This document shows positions 1-7,615 of a stretch of DNA of 19,769 nt, piece by piece; the stretch's first letter is position 1, and each line of letters starts with the position of its first letter. Source of the DNA: Planctomycetota bacterium. GTDB taxonomy: Bacteria > Planctomycetota > UBA8108 > UBA1146. Made by a program: the position numbers and the translations under genes. The DNA is taken from the NCBI GenBank assembly GCA_002691835.1, contig NZJA01000128.1, forward strand, positions 1 to 19,769, in the 5' to 3' direction. The notes under the pieces are model-generated. The model had not been told where the DNA came from. It did not search any database and saw only the letters and a list, made by a program, of their open reading frames with translations.

Positions 1-291
1 ATGGGGGTTGCAGCCAGTGGAAACATCAATCCTGGGAATGTTTCTCTTTTCGAACCGATTCATGGCTCTGCACCGAAGTACAAGGGACAGAATGTTTCAT
101 GCCCGATCGCTGCCATCGCAGCGGTTTACATGATGCTGGATGAGTTAGGCCAAACATCGTCTGCTTCCAAAATCGAGCAAGCGATTGAAAAGGTTCTCAG
201 TTCTGATGAGGTCACCTCGGTGAGCGCTTCCAGTGGGGTTTCGACCTCTGAGTGGGGTGACCGGGTCATCGAAGCCCTTCGTCAACTATAG
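1..291 (+). CDS. leuB: 3-isopropylmalate dehydrogenase-family protein, C-terminal part (5'-truncated by window)
   Basis: This is the C-terminal end of a beta-decarboxylating dehydrogenase of the isopropylmalate/isocitrate/tartrate dehydrogenase family. LeuB oxidises and decarboxylates 3-isopropylmalate with NAD+ in the third step of leucine synthesis, in the cytosol. The visible 96 residues begin with the family's G-V-A-A-S-G-N-I-N-P-G and F-E-P-I-H-G-S-A-P nucleotide-binding segments, followed by the N-P-x-A-x-I-like helix (CPIAAIAAVYMML) that normally lies about 90 residues from the C-terminus. The ATG at position 1 is therefore probably an internal Met, not the start; full-length enzymes have about 350 residues. 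The stop codon overlaps the SD site of the next gene, so the two are probably co-transcribed. A LeuA-like gene lies close by on the other strand, which favours LeuB, but isocitrate or tartrate dehydrogenase cannot be excluded from this fragment. Confidence 0.78.
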   Translation: MGVAASGNINPGNVSLFEPIHGSAPKYKGQNVSCPIAAIAAVYMMLDELGQTSSASKIEQAIEKVLSSDEVTSVSASSGVSTSEWGDRVIEALRQL

Positions 292-298
292 GAGAAAA

Positions 299-1273
299 GT
301 GACTGATTCCGATTCTGTAAAGCAGCTATTTCACCAGGGAACAGACCGTTCCCTGGTGATTCTTTTTGTTCAAGGTGAAGACAGCAGGGAATATCTTCAA
401 CGAATGGTTTCCTGTGATGTTCGGAAGGCGACTCCTGAGCAGGGTTGTCGGGGAACTCTTCTGGATGGAAAGGGCCGTATCCTGGCGGCCTTTGATCTTC
501 TGGAGATTTCAGGAGGTTACCTAATGGTGACCAGCGAAATTGAGTCCGGTGTGTTGAAAAGCAGACTGGAGTCTCTCGTGATCTTGGAAGATGTCACCAT
601 TCAAGTGGGAAGGTATCACTGGTTTCATCTCCATGGCGAGGGAGCTGAAAACGGAGCTCAGCAACTGGGCTGGCAGTCGAAGGATTCCTTCCTCTCCGCG
701 AACTGCCGAGAGGACCTTGTTCTCGTTAAAAGACCTCGATTTCATCCTCAGGGTTTTGACATCCTCGTGAAGGAAGATCGAAAAGACGAATTCCTGAACC
801 AAATATCAGAGATGGCCGAAGAGGCTTCTGAGGCTGATCGTGAAAAAGGGCGAATCCTTCTTGGATTGCCAAAAACTGGAGCAGAAATCGGCCCACGTAC
901 TCTTCCTCCTGAAGTGGGTTACGAAGATGCAGTAGCTTATGACAAGGGCTGTTATGCAGGTCAGGAAGTTCTTGCGAGAATTCGCACTTATGGACACGTA
1001 AATCGTGAAATTCGGAGAGTCGAACTGGTCGGTAATAACAGCAGCGGGAAACAGCCCGAAGTTGGAGATGAGCTTTGGCCTGCCACTGGAGCAGAGAAAC
1101 CGGTAGGCCAGATTACTTCGGTAACAAAGACTGATGAAGGCTGGGCTGCCATCGCCTCGATTCGATACCGATATCTCAGTCAATCCACCGAGGGGGATGC
1201 ACTGATTTGGAATCCTGGAGGAGAGCCAGAATTGCAGGGGCACCTCAAGCCAGTGTTTTCAACTCAGATCTGA
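299..1273 (+). CDS. ygfZ: YgfZ/GcvT-like folate-binding protein (Fe-S cluster assembly/repair)
   Basis: This is a member of the YgfZ/COG0354 branch of the GcvT aminomethyltransferase fold. Known members bind tetrahydrofolate and help maintain certain Fe-S enzymes. The 324-residue protein carries the YgfZ signature K-G-C-Y-A-G-Q-E at about residues 216-223, preceded by a LPPE-V element, and has the usual N-terminal folate-fold segment (D-G-K-G-R-I at about 56-61). I chose the GTG at 299 because AGGAG ends 4 nt upstream and overlaps the preceding stop codon; an in-frame ATG at 233 would run 59 nt into the dehydrogenase gene and has no SD site. The tight spacing indicates an operon with the upstream dehydrogenase gene. 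The functional link may be to Fe-S enzymes such as isopropylmalate isomerase, but that is inference. Confidence 0.9.
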   Translation: MTDSDSVKQLFHQGTDRSLVILFVQGEDSREYLQRMVSCDVRKATPEQGCRGTLLDGKGRILAAFDLLEISGGYLMVTSEIESGVLKSRLESLVILEDVTIQVGRYHWFHLHGEGAENGAQQLGWQSKDSFLSANCREDLVLVKRPRFHPQGFDILVKEDRKDEFLNQISEMAEEASEADREKGRILLGLPKTGAEIGPRTLPPEVGYEDAVAYDKGCYAGQEVLARIRTYGHVNREIRRVELVGNNSSGKQPEVGDELWPATGAEKPVGQITSVTKTDEGWAAIASIRYRYLSQSTEGDALIWNPGGEPELQGHLKPVFSTQI

Positions 1274-1295
1274 AAAGAAGGAAACGGGATTTCTC

Positions 1296-2552
1296 TTAGC
1301 GAGTCATCTCCAACAACTCTTCGTCGGAAAGCAGTCGGTCTGCCTTTTTAGCAGAGTCAAAGATTTTGCTGACCAATTCTTCAGTCGCTGGAATCTGTTT
1401 CTGTTCGAGCCAGAAGATCACATTCGATTTACCACTCATGGGGCCGATGCTGATTTTTTGGGCGAGCCCGAACTCATCCGCAGGGACTCCTGAGTACACC
1501 CGATTGGCAAGCCAAGTGTCATTCTTACGGAACGCCTTGATCACTGCTGCAGCATGAACTCCGGTTGCAGTTTCAAATGCGTCACTACCAAAGACAGGGT
1601 AGTTACGTGGAATTGGAACATGGCATCCTTCACTGACAGCATTGACGTAGTCAGGAAGCAGTGTGAGGTCATTATCAATGGCACCGAGCAGCTTGAGGTT
1701 GACCAGAAGTAGATCCATCGAGGTGTTTCCACTGCGTTCACCGATACCCAAAGCTGCTGCGTGGATACGGTCGGCTCCCGCTTCGTAGGCGGCAATGGAG
1801 TTCGCGACATCGAGATCACGATCCCTGTGGCCGTGCCAATCGATTTTGACTCCTTCAACACCGGTTTCCTTGACAACTTCCCTGATAAAACCAATCAGAG
1901 CTTTGACTCCCGGAGGCGTCGCATGACCGACGGTGTCACAGACACAGGCTCGCTTTGCACCGTGTTCGATAGCAGTGGTATAGAGTGCCCTCAATGTGTC
2001 AGGGGTGGCTCTGGTCGTATCTTCCGTGACGTACATCTGGGGGATGTTTTCCTGACGGCAGAAATCAGATGCGAAGCGGGTGTGCTCGAGCATTCTTTCT
2101 AAGGTCCAGTCCTCCGTGTACTGACGAATCGGACTGGAGCCGATGAAGGTACAGCACTCGATGGGAATCCCCACCTTTTGGCTGATTTCGGCAACCGCAC
2201 GAATGTCATTTTCATGGGTTCGAGCGGCGCAGTTGGGGGTAATCGAGAGCTTCTCATCGACGATCAGTTGGCATAGACGGGTGACGTCTTCCACTGCCCG
2301 AGGGCCTGCTCCAGGCAACCCGACATTGGCGGTGTGAATGCCGAGTTTGTCCATCAACCGAAGTATCTCAAATTTTTCTTCGATGGGGGGGTCCACGACT
2401 GAAGGGGACTGAAGACCATCACGAAGAGTTTCGTCATCAAACTCTACCGGAGTGGTTCTTTTTTGAGCACCGTCGACAAGATTCCAGTCGTGGATCAGAT
2501 CATGAATACGATCTTCGCCCTGATCGATAAAGCTGTCATCCATATCGGACAC
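1296..2552 (-). CDS. 2-isopropylmalate/homocitrate/citramalate synthase-like DRE-TIM metallolyase (short form)
   Basis: This is a member of the LeuA/homocitrate synthase/citramalate synthase family, which condenses acetyl-CoA with a 2-oxoacid. The TIM-barrel signature D-E-T-L-R-D-G-L-Q is at about residues 40-48, the metal-binding H-x-H at about 240-242, and the G-I-G-E-R-S-G-N motif at about 269-276. At about 418 residues it lacks most of the C-terminal allosteric (LeuA dimer) domain of ~510-residue LeuA, so leucine feedback through that domain is unlikely. The usual HxHND is HGHRD here. I prefer the GTG at 2552 because AAGGGG lies 4 nt upstream; an ATG nine bases downstream (2543) is the alternative, with poorer spacing. 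It follows the ETF-quinone oxidoreductase gene on the same strand after 119 nt and converges on the ygfZ-like gene, 22 nt away. Leucine synthesis is plausible from the leuB-type neighbour, but the substrate is not provable here. Confidence 0.85.
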   Translation of the reverse strand: MSDMDDSFIDQGEDRIHDLIHDWNLVDGAQKRTTPVEFDDETLRDGLQSPSVVDPPIEEKFEILRLMDKLGIHTANVGLPGAGPRAVEDVTRLCQLIVDEKLSITPNCAARTHENDIRAVAEISQKVGIPIECCTFIGSSPIRQYTEDWTLERMLEHTRFASDFCRQENIPQMYVTEDTTRATPDTLRALYTTAIEHGAKRACVCDTVGHATPPGVKALIGFIREVVKETGVEGVKIDWHGHRDRDLDVANSIAAYEAGADRIHAAALGIGERSGNTSMDLLLVNLKLLGAIDNDLTLLPDYVNAVSEGCHVPIPRNYPVFGSDAFETATGVHAAAVIKAFRKNDTWLANRVYSGVPADEFGLAQKISIGPMSGKSNVIFWLEQKQIPATEELVSKIFDSAKKADRLLSDEELLEMTR

Positions 2553-2671
2553 GCTACCCCTTTTCGCCAGATTTAGTGCGATTTGAATCAACCGCAAACC
2601 TGATGATAGGTCGCAGGATTCTCTGGTCAAGAACTGAGACCCTCAAATCAGACTCTTTCATTGAAGGTCAC

Positions 2672-4318
2672 TTACAGGCCTTGGTATTTAGGCCCTCCAG
2701 CATCAGAGGGAACCGTCCACTGTATGACCTGATAAGGGTCAAGGATGTCACAGGTTTTACAGTGAACACAATTTGAGTGATTGATCTGCAATCGTTCGCC
2801 ACCAGAACCGTCATCGACCATTTCATAAACACTCGCTGGGCAGAAGTGCTGACAGGGATTGCCGTACTCTTCCTTGCAACGACTGATGCACAGGTCTGGA
2901 TCGACGACTTTCAAATGACTGGGCTGGTGTTCTGAGTGAACCGAACCCGCGTGATAAACCTGTGTGACCTTGTCGATCAGGCGTTCACCATCGTATTCAG
3001 GAGCTGCCGGTTCTTTTCGGGCATCCTTGAGAGTTTTCATCTCATCATGATCTGCTTTGAGGGGAGCAAACTCAGCTCCGATTCCTCCGAGCACGTATTT
3101 GATTCCAGCGCGAATTGCTCCACCCCAGAATCCTCGTCCCTGGAATTCTGCTCGGTAGTTTCGTACTCGATACAGCTCACTTTTCAGCCACGAGTTTTCG
3201 AATCGTTCCTCGTATCCCTTGAGAGTGACTGCCGAGAAATCGTCCTTGCGAATCGCATCGAGCAAAGTTTCTGCTGCGAGGAGACCGGTCTTCATGGCTG
3301 TGTGGACACCCTTTAGGCGACTCACATTCAGATTTGAACCAGAATCGCCAATGATCAGGAATCCATCACCATAGGGGCGGGGTCGAGACCAGTAGCCTCC
3401 CTCAGGGAGGCACTTCGCTCCAGCTTTGAGAATTTCGCCGCCTTCAAGAATCTTTGAAACAAAGGAGTGATTTTTCCATTGCTGAAAGTTTTCCCAGGGA
3501 TCAGTCCAAGGCTGACCGGCATCCAGAGCTGTGACAAAGCCAACGGAGGCGCGATTTCCGGAGAGACCGTAAATCCATGACCCTCCATACTCACCGGATT
3601 CCAGGGGCCAACCAGAAGTATGGATAACTTTACCTGCAGGTAATCGGCCTTCGGGAAGTTGCCAAAGTTCTTTGCAACCGGTTCCGTAAATCTGCGGATT
3701 GCGTCCCTCAAGCTTTTCGTCTGCGATCAGTTGCTTGGTCAGGGATCCACGAACGCCTTCACCTAGAACGACACAGCGTGCATGAATGTCTGCACCTGGT
3801 TCATAGGTCGAGCCAGGGTTTCCATTTTCGTCGAGGCCCTTGTCCATGGTTCTGACACCAGCTACGTGGCCGTCCTCATTGCGAATGAAGGAATCACCAG
3901 GAAATCCCTCGAAGACCATGATTTCAGCTTCTTCACATTGGTCTTTGAGGTACTGAACCATCTCCGAAAGACTGATCACCGGGAATCCGTGATTCTTCAG
4001 CATTGGTGGAACCGGGATACGCATGGCACCACCAGCGGAAAGATGGCGTACTTCTTCCTGATCAACCCATGCTTCGACAGGGACTCCCTTGTCACGCCAG
4101 TCTTCACCCAACAGTTCTGCCAGTGGGCGCGGGTCGACGACGGCTCCGGAAAGAATATGGGCACCAATTGACTGGCCCTTTTCGATCACAGCGATTTCAA
4201 CGTCATCATTCCCCATAGCCATGAGCTGGCGTTTAAGGTGCAGTGCTCCGGTTAGTGAGGCTGGGCCAGCACCAACGAAGAGGATATCTACGGGGAGTTC
4301 TTCGCGTTCAGCGTTCAT
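2672..4318 (-). CDS. Electron transfer flavoprotein-ubiquinone oxidoreductase (ETF-QO)
   Basis: ETF-QO is a monotopic membrane flavoprotein that passes electrons from reduced ETF (acyl-CoA and amine dehydrogenases) to the quinone pool. The 548-residue length matches the family. The N-terminus has the FAD dinucleotide-binding motif G-A-G-P-A-S (about residues 17-22), the middle has the quinone/FAD domain with an I-I-G-D-S-G-S-N-L-N FAD segment, and the C-terminus has the ferredoxin-like 4Fe-4S domain with C-x-x-x-C, a C-x3-C pair in NPCQHFCPASVYE, and C-x2-C-x2-C in NCVHCKTC. I chose the ATG at 4318 because GGAG lies 5 nt upstream; a Met 10 codons earlier (4348) has poor spacing. ETF subunit genes are not in the window. 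The gene is divergent from the hutH-like gene across 148 bp, which must carry both promoters, though I see no convincing box. Its presence implies aerobic or respiratory fatty-acid or amino-acid oxidation. Confidence 0.95.
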   Translation of the reverse strand: MNAEREELPVDILFVGAGPASLTGALHLKRQLMAMGNDDVEIAVIEKGQSIGAHILSGAVVDPRPLAELLGEDWRDKGVPVEAWVDQEEVRHLSAGGAMRIPVPPMLKNHGFPVISLSEMVQYLKDQCEEAEIMVFEGFPGDSFIRNEDGHVAGVRTMDKGLDENGNPGSTYEPGADIHARCVVLGEGVRGSLTKQLIADEKLEGRNPQIYGTGCKELWQLPEGRLPAGKVIHTSGWPLESGEYGGSWIYGLSGNRASVGFVTALDAGQPWTDPWENFQQWKNHSFVSKILEGGEILKAGAKCLPEGGYWSRPRPYGDGFLIIGDSGSNLNVSRLKGVHTAMKTGLLAAETLLDAIRKDDFSAVTLKGYEERFENSWLKSELYRVRNYRAEFQGRGFWGGAIRAGIKYVLGGIGAEFAPLKADHDEMKTLKDARKEPAAPEYDGERLIDKVTQVYHAGSVHSEHQPSHLKVVDPDLCISRCKEEYGNPCQHFCPASVYEMVDDGSGGERLQINHSNCVHCKTCDILDPYQVIQWTVPSDAGGPKYQGL

Positions 4319-4466
4319 CTGGACTCCGATCTTGAATGAATGGGACATCCTATACAGGTATCTGCAGAATTCCACTGTACCGGGTCTTGCTTGCGGCGGG
4401 ACGTTTCCCGGCTTAGTTTCCATCACTTCACTGACAGAATTCCGGTGACCGAGAGGCACAAGATTC

Positions 4467-6035
4467 ATGGCAAAATCAGGCAATCCTCGAAAAAAGCCCA
4501 ATTCCGCATCCCGACCGGCTCAACGGTCGAAAGGGAAGATCCGCCTGAATGGCCACTCTCTGACCTTGGAGGATCTGCGGAAGATTGCTCGGGGATCCGT
4601 TTCCCTCTCCATCGCTGCGAGTGCGGCCAAGGAAGTTCGCCATGCCGCACGTCTCGTGGATCGAGCAGCCCATGGAGAAGAACCGAGGTACGGCATCAAT
4701 ACGGGCTTTGGTCGTTTCTGCAATATTCGAATCTCTGAAAAAGAATTGAGAGAACTGCAGGTTAATTTGATCCGCAGTCATGCTGCGGGAGTCGGCGAAC
4801 CTTGTGCGCCTGAGGAAGTCCGATTGGCCATCGCCTTAAGGGCGAATGCGTTACTCTCAGGAAATTCGGGGATTCGGCTGGAAGTCATCCAGTTGCTGCT
4901 CGACCTTTATAATCACGACATATTGCCAAAAATTCCCCGCCAAGGATCGGTGGGTGCGTGTGGTGATTTGGCTCCTCTTTCCCATTTGGCATTGGTGCTG
5001 ATCGGTGAAGGGGAAGCCCTTGTTTCCGGAAAATGGGTCTCTGGGAAGAAAGCCCTTTCCAAAGTGGGACTGAAGCCAGTTCGCTTGGAGGCTAAAGAAG
5101 GACTCTCTCTGATCAATGGTGTTCAGGTGTCGGTTGCCATGCTCGCTCGCGCCTGTCATTTGGCAGAGTATCTGGTCGAGGCCGCAGACCTGACTCTTTC
5201 GATGAGTCTTGAAGGATTCCTTGGCTCCTTGCAGCCTTTTGACGAGAGAATCCACAAAGTTCGGCCGCATCCAGGGCAGGCGACTGTGGCACAGAATGTT
5301 CGCAGACTTCTCAAGGGGAGCAAGATTCTCAAGTCTCACGAAAACTGCGACCGTGTTCAGGATCCTTATTCGTTTCGCTGCGCTCCGCAGGTTCATGGCT
5401 CGGTCAGGGACGCCCTGGAGTGGATTGGTCAAACCATTGAACGGGAAGCGAATTCCTCGACGGATAACCCACTGGTCTTTAGTCACGATGAGGACATTTT
5501 GTCAGGCGGAAACTTTCATGGTGCACCGGTGGCCCATGCGGCAGACCTGCTCGCGATTGTCCTCTGTGATTTAGCGTCGATTTCTGAGCGCCGCTGTGAA
5601 AAATTGGTCAATCCCGATACAAGCCGCGGATTGCCAGCATTCCTCTCTCGGGAAGAAGGATTACAGTCTGGTTGGATGATGGCTCATGTGACTGCTTCTG
5701 CTTTGGTATCCCGAATGAAAGTGCTCTCGCATCCGGCTTCAGTCGATTCGATGGTGACTTCAGCGGGAACGGAAGACCATGTCAGCATGAGTACACATGC
5801 CAGCGAGAAAGCTCTCGAATGTGCTCATCAGACCGCAAGAGTCGTTGGAATCGAACTTCTCGTCGCAATGGACGCTCTCGATTTACGTCGTCCTCTGAAA
5901 TCCGGACAACGCCTTGAAGCACGCTTGAAAGCATTGAGGAATGAGATCCCCAGTCGAGGGGGAGACCGGGTGCTATCGCCTGAAATCGAGAAAGCTGCTC
6001 AGGTCATCGAAGACGGAACACTGATCCAGCCCTGA
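4467..6035 (+). CDS. hutH: Histidine ammonia-lyase family enzyme with Ala-Cys-Gly MIO triad
   Basis: This is a member of the aromatic amino acid lyase family, most like histidine ammonia-lyase, which converts L-histidine to urocanate and ammonia. At 522 residues it is near the usual ~510. Conserved elements seen: Y-G-I-N-T-G-F-G with Tyr75, S-H-A-A-G-V-G with His105, L-I-N-G with Asn217, Q-D-P-Y-S-F-R with Tyr301 and Arg304, G-G-N-F-H at 347-351, and E-D-H-V-S-M with Glu436. The cofactor triad that cyclises to MIO reads Ala164-Cys165-Gly166 (TGT at 4959-4961) instead of Ala-Ser-Gly. N-F-H-A-E-P of HutH is N-F-H-G-A-P here, and N-Q-E-D is G-T-E-D, so the substrate could differ (histidine, or another aromatic amino acid, possibly a mutase). 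The first ~25 residues are a basic, low-complexity extension. No other hut genes are adjacent. The start is the first ATG, with a weak GAGG about 10 nt upstream. Confidence 0.85.
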   Translation: MAKSGNPRKKPNSASRPAQRSKGKIRLNGHSLTLEDLRKIARGSVSLSIAASAAKEVRHAARLVDRAAHGEEPRYGINTGFGRFCNIRISEKELRELQVNLIRSHAAGVGEPCAPEEVRLAIALRANALLSGNSGIRLEVIQLLLDLYNHDILPKIPRQGSVGACGDLAPLSHLALVLIGEGEALVSGKWVSGKKALSKVGLKPVRLEAKEGLSLINGVQVSVAMLARACHLAEYLVEAADLTLSMSLEGFLGSLQPFDERIHKVRPHPGQATVAQNVRRLLKGSKILKSHENCDRVQDPYSFRCAPQVHGSVRDALEWIGQTIEREANSSTDNPLVFSHDEDILSGGNFHGAPVAHAADLLAIVLCDLASISERRCEKLVNPDTSRGLPAFLSREEGLQSGWMMAHVTASALVSRMKVLSHPASVDSMVTSAGTEDHVSMSTHASEKALECAHQTARVVGIELLVAMDALDLRRPLKSGQRLEARLKALRNEIPSRGGDRVLSPEIEKAAQVIEDGTLIQP

Positions 6036-6094
6036 AGATCTGGTTTGGTCTTATCGGGTTCTTGTGCTGACGAATCCGGTATTACGGCAGACTT

Positions 6095-6805
6095 TCAGGA
6101 TGAGGCGTTTGGTATCCGTGCCTCAAAGGCGACCAAGCGTTCGTACCGCACTCCATCCCTGACTGAATATGATCCAGGAACCGCAGCCATTTCTTTGAGA
6201 TAAACTTCATCTTCAAAGTAGTAATCTCGGAACGGGTAATCCTTGTCAGCAAGGATTTTGACATTGAGCCCACACTCTTCGAGCAAGTGAATTGTCTTTG
6301 GGACATCTCCCATTGAGGAATGAATGAAGATCAGTCGGCCACCTGGTTTGAGAAGTTTATGCGCTTCGAGGATTAACGTATCGATGAAATATCTGCGATA
6401 AGTTTTATTGGAGAGCGCGAAAGGTGGATTGGCGATGATGGTATCAAAGTTTTTTTGCTGAACTTGGATCCAGTCTGCAACCAAAAGGTCTATCGGACAG
6501 CTGATGCCGTACTTTTTCAGGTTTCTTTCCGCATGACCGAGAATCGACTGATCTACTTCTGTCAGAACCAACTCAGATGCTCCGCGTAATCCAAGAACGA
6601 CTGCATGAACTCCGCAACCGGTTCCGAGTTCGAGGACCCGTTCGTTCGTGAAATCCATCTGCTCGAGAGTTTCTCCCAGAAGAATTCCATTGGGGGTGGG
6701 GTTCCAAACCCCAGCAGGCACCTCTAATTCAAGGTCAAGGTCCCCAAAGCTGCATTTGAGTAAGCTTTCGTCGAGATTCTTGTTTGGGATATCGGCATCA
6801 AGCAT
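6095..6805 (-). CDS. SAM-dependent methyltransferase, small (PrmC/HemK-like) type
   Basis: This is a class I S-adenosylmethionine methyltransferase of 236 residues. Motif I (V-L-E-L-G-T-G-C-G-V-H-A-V) is at about residues 57-69, an acidic motif II (L-T-E-V-D) at about 81-85, and N-P-P-F at 126-129. N-P-P-F/Y is typical of enzymes that methylate an amide or exocyclic amino nitrogen (glutamine N5, adenine N6, guanine N2). The N-terminal domain of PrmC is absent and the extra N-terminus is short, so release-factor methylation should not be assumed. I chose the ATG at 6805, which has AAGGAG (complement of 6816-6821) 10 nt upstream; an upstream GTG lacks this. The gene converges on the hutH-like gene with a 59-nt gap in which I see no good terminator. 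A candidate promoter lies just upstream. Confidence 0.85.
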   Translation of the reverse strand: MLDADIPNKNLDESLLKCSFGDLDLELEVPAGVWNPTPNGILLGETLEQMDFTNERVLELGTGCGVHAVVLGLRGASELVLTEVDQSILGHAERNLKKYGISCPIDLLVADWIQVQQKNFDTIIANPPFALSNKTYRRYFIDTLILEAHKLLKPGGRLIFIHSSMGDVPKTIHLLEECGLNVKILADKDYPFRDYYFEDEVYLKEMAAVPGSYSVRDGVRYERLVAFEARIPNASS

Positions 6806-6847
6806 CGTAAAAAGTCTCCTTGTGAATGCTGAACAGTGCACTTTCAG

Positions 6848-6876
6848 GGTATATTCAACTTGGATTCATGATCCAA
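6848..6876 (-). promoter_or_regulatory. Candidate sigma-70 promoter for the methyltransferase gene, overlapping an inverted repeat
   Basis: Read on the minus strand, TTGGAT (6871-6876) and TATACC (6848-6853) are separated by 17 nt, about 45-50 nt upstream of the methyltransferase start. Matches to TTGACA/TATAAT are only 3/6 and 4/6. The -35 half is one arm of an inverted repeat, TTGGAT-5 nt-ATCCAA (6860-6876), which could be an operator. The call is weak; the rest of the 212-bp gap to the hotdog gene shows nothing clear. Confidence 0.3.
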
Positions 6877-7017
6877 AGTTGTCTGTTTCATTCCACCAAT
6901 TTTCCCGCCGATAAGATGGATTTCAAGTTCCCCGGCTGAAACTGGTCGAAAGTGACGAAAAGCCGGATATAGATAAAGAAAACCGGGTAATTGGACCTCT
7001 GATCGACAGGATTCAAG

Positions 7018-7548
7018 GTGAGCGATACCGAAAGTGACCGCTGGGAACTGCATCGCCAAATTTCACCGGGAGCTCTTCAATTAGAGGCGACCGATTTGGA
7101 GAACCTTCTCCCGATCTCCCGCGAAAAGTTGTTACTCGACCGCGTTCTTTCTCTACGACCAGGAACTCATGCGGTTGCTGAAAAAGCTGTTTCTGCCGGA
7201 CCCAAAGAGCAGCAATTTCGTGGGCGTCAAGAATTCTCCTTCCCTTCGACAGTGGCGTTCAGTGCTTTGGAGCAACTGTCTCTGGTGGTGCTGTTCTCGG
7301 CTTTACCGGAAGGGCAGTCGATTCAAATGCCTGCATTGGTCTCGATTGAATCATTGGAAATCTCCGCCGAGATGGTGGAACCGGGGCTTCTCCATTTACA
7401 TGTCATTTCTTTGGGTCAAGCGGATGGCTTTGACGGAGATGACCGGGTGGTTCGTTTCATGGGGAGAGTGACTGTAAATGGCGAAGATTTCGTCAAAGCC
7501 ACATGGGCGATGAATACCACAGGGGAAAAGAAAAAAGGCAAGCCCTGA
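7018..7548 (+). CDS. FabZ-like hotdog-fold protein lacking the catalytic histidine
   Basis: This 176-residue protein resembles 3-hydroxyacyl-ACP dehydratase FabZ/FabA-like hotdog proteins: L-L-P-I-S-R-E-K-L-L-L-D-R-V at about 30-43 matches the FabZ L-L-P-H-R-x-P-F-L-L-V-D-R-V segment, and V-A-E-K-A-V-S follows as in FabZ. The catalytic stretch G-H-F-P-x-x-P-V-M-P-G is replaced: Arg70 stands where His is expected and the M-P-G turn is missing, although a Glu (E85) remains near the helix Glu position. It is probably not an active dehydratase; thioester binding or a structural role is possible. The only sensible start is GTG at 7018 with AGG 7 nt upstream. The gene converges on rpoD, and its stop codon lies inside the rpoD terminator stem. 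Confidence 0.7.
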   Translation: MSDTESDRWELHRQISPGALQLEATDLENLLPISREKLLLDRVLSLRPGTHAVAEKAVSAGPKEQQFRGRQEFSFPSTVAFSALEQLSLVVLFSALPEGQSIQMPALVSIESLEISAEMVEPGLLHLHVISLGQADGFDGDDRVVRFMGRVTVNGEDFVKATWAMNTTGEKKKGKP

Positions 7549-7587
7549 CCCCGCCTCTTCGGCGGGTTGGCGCGCGTCAGGGCTTGC
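7531..7587 (-). terminator. Rho-independent terminator of rpoD
   Basis: A 13-bp perfect inverted repeat (7537-7549 with 7575-7587) encloses a second small GC hairpin (CCCGC/GCGGG, 7550-7565). On the minus strand it is followed by a run of six T (complement of 7531-7536) and then more T-rich sequence. It sits 28 nt after the rpoD stop codon. There is no T tract on the plus strand, so it is directional. It overlaps the last codons and the stop codon of the convergent hotdog gene. Confidence 0.92.
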
Positions 7588-7615
7588 CAAAAATTCCTGT
7601 CTCGTCAACCGGGAA

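Noticed and set aside
233..298. An upstream ATG start for the ygfZ-like gene
   Set aside because: It would overlap the dehydrogenase gene by 59 nt without an SD site, whereas GTG 299 has AGGAG at 4 nt.
806..1243. A 145-codon minus-strand frame antisense to the ygfZ-like gene
   Set aside because: It is fully inside a conserved gene, with no recognisable protein features.
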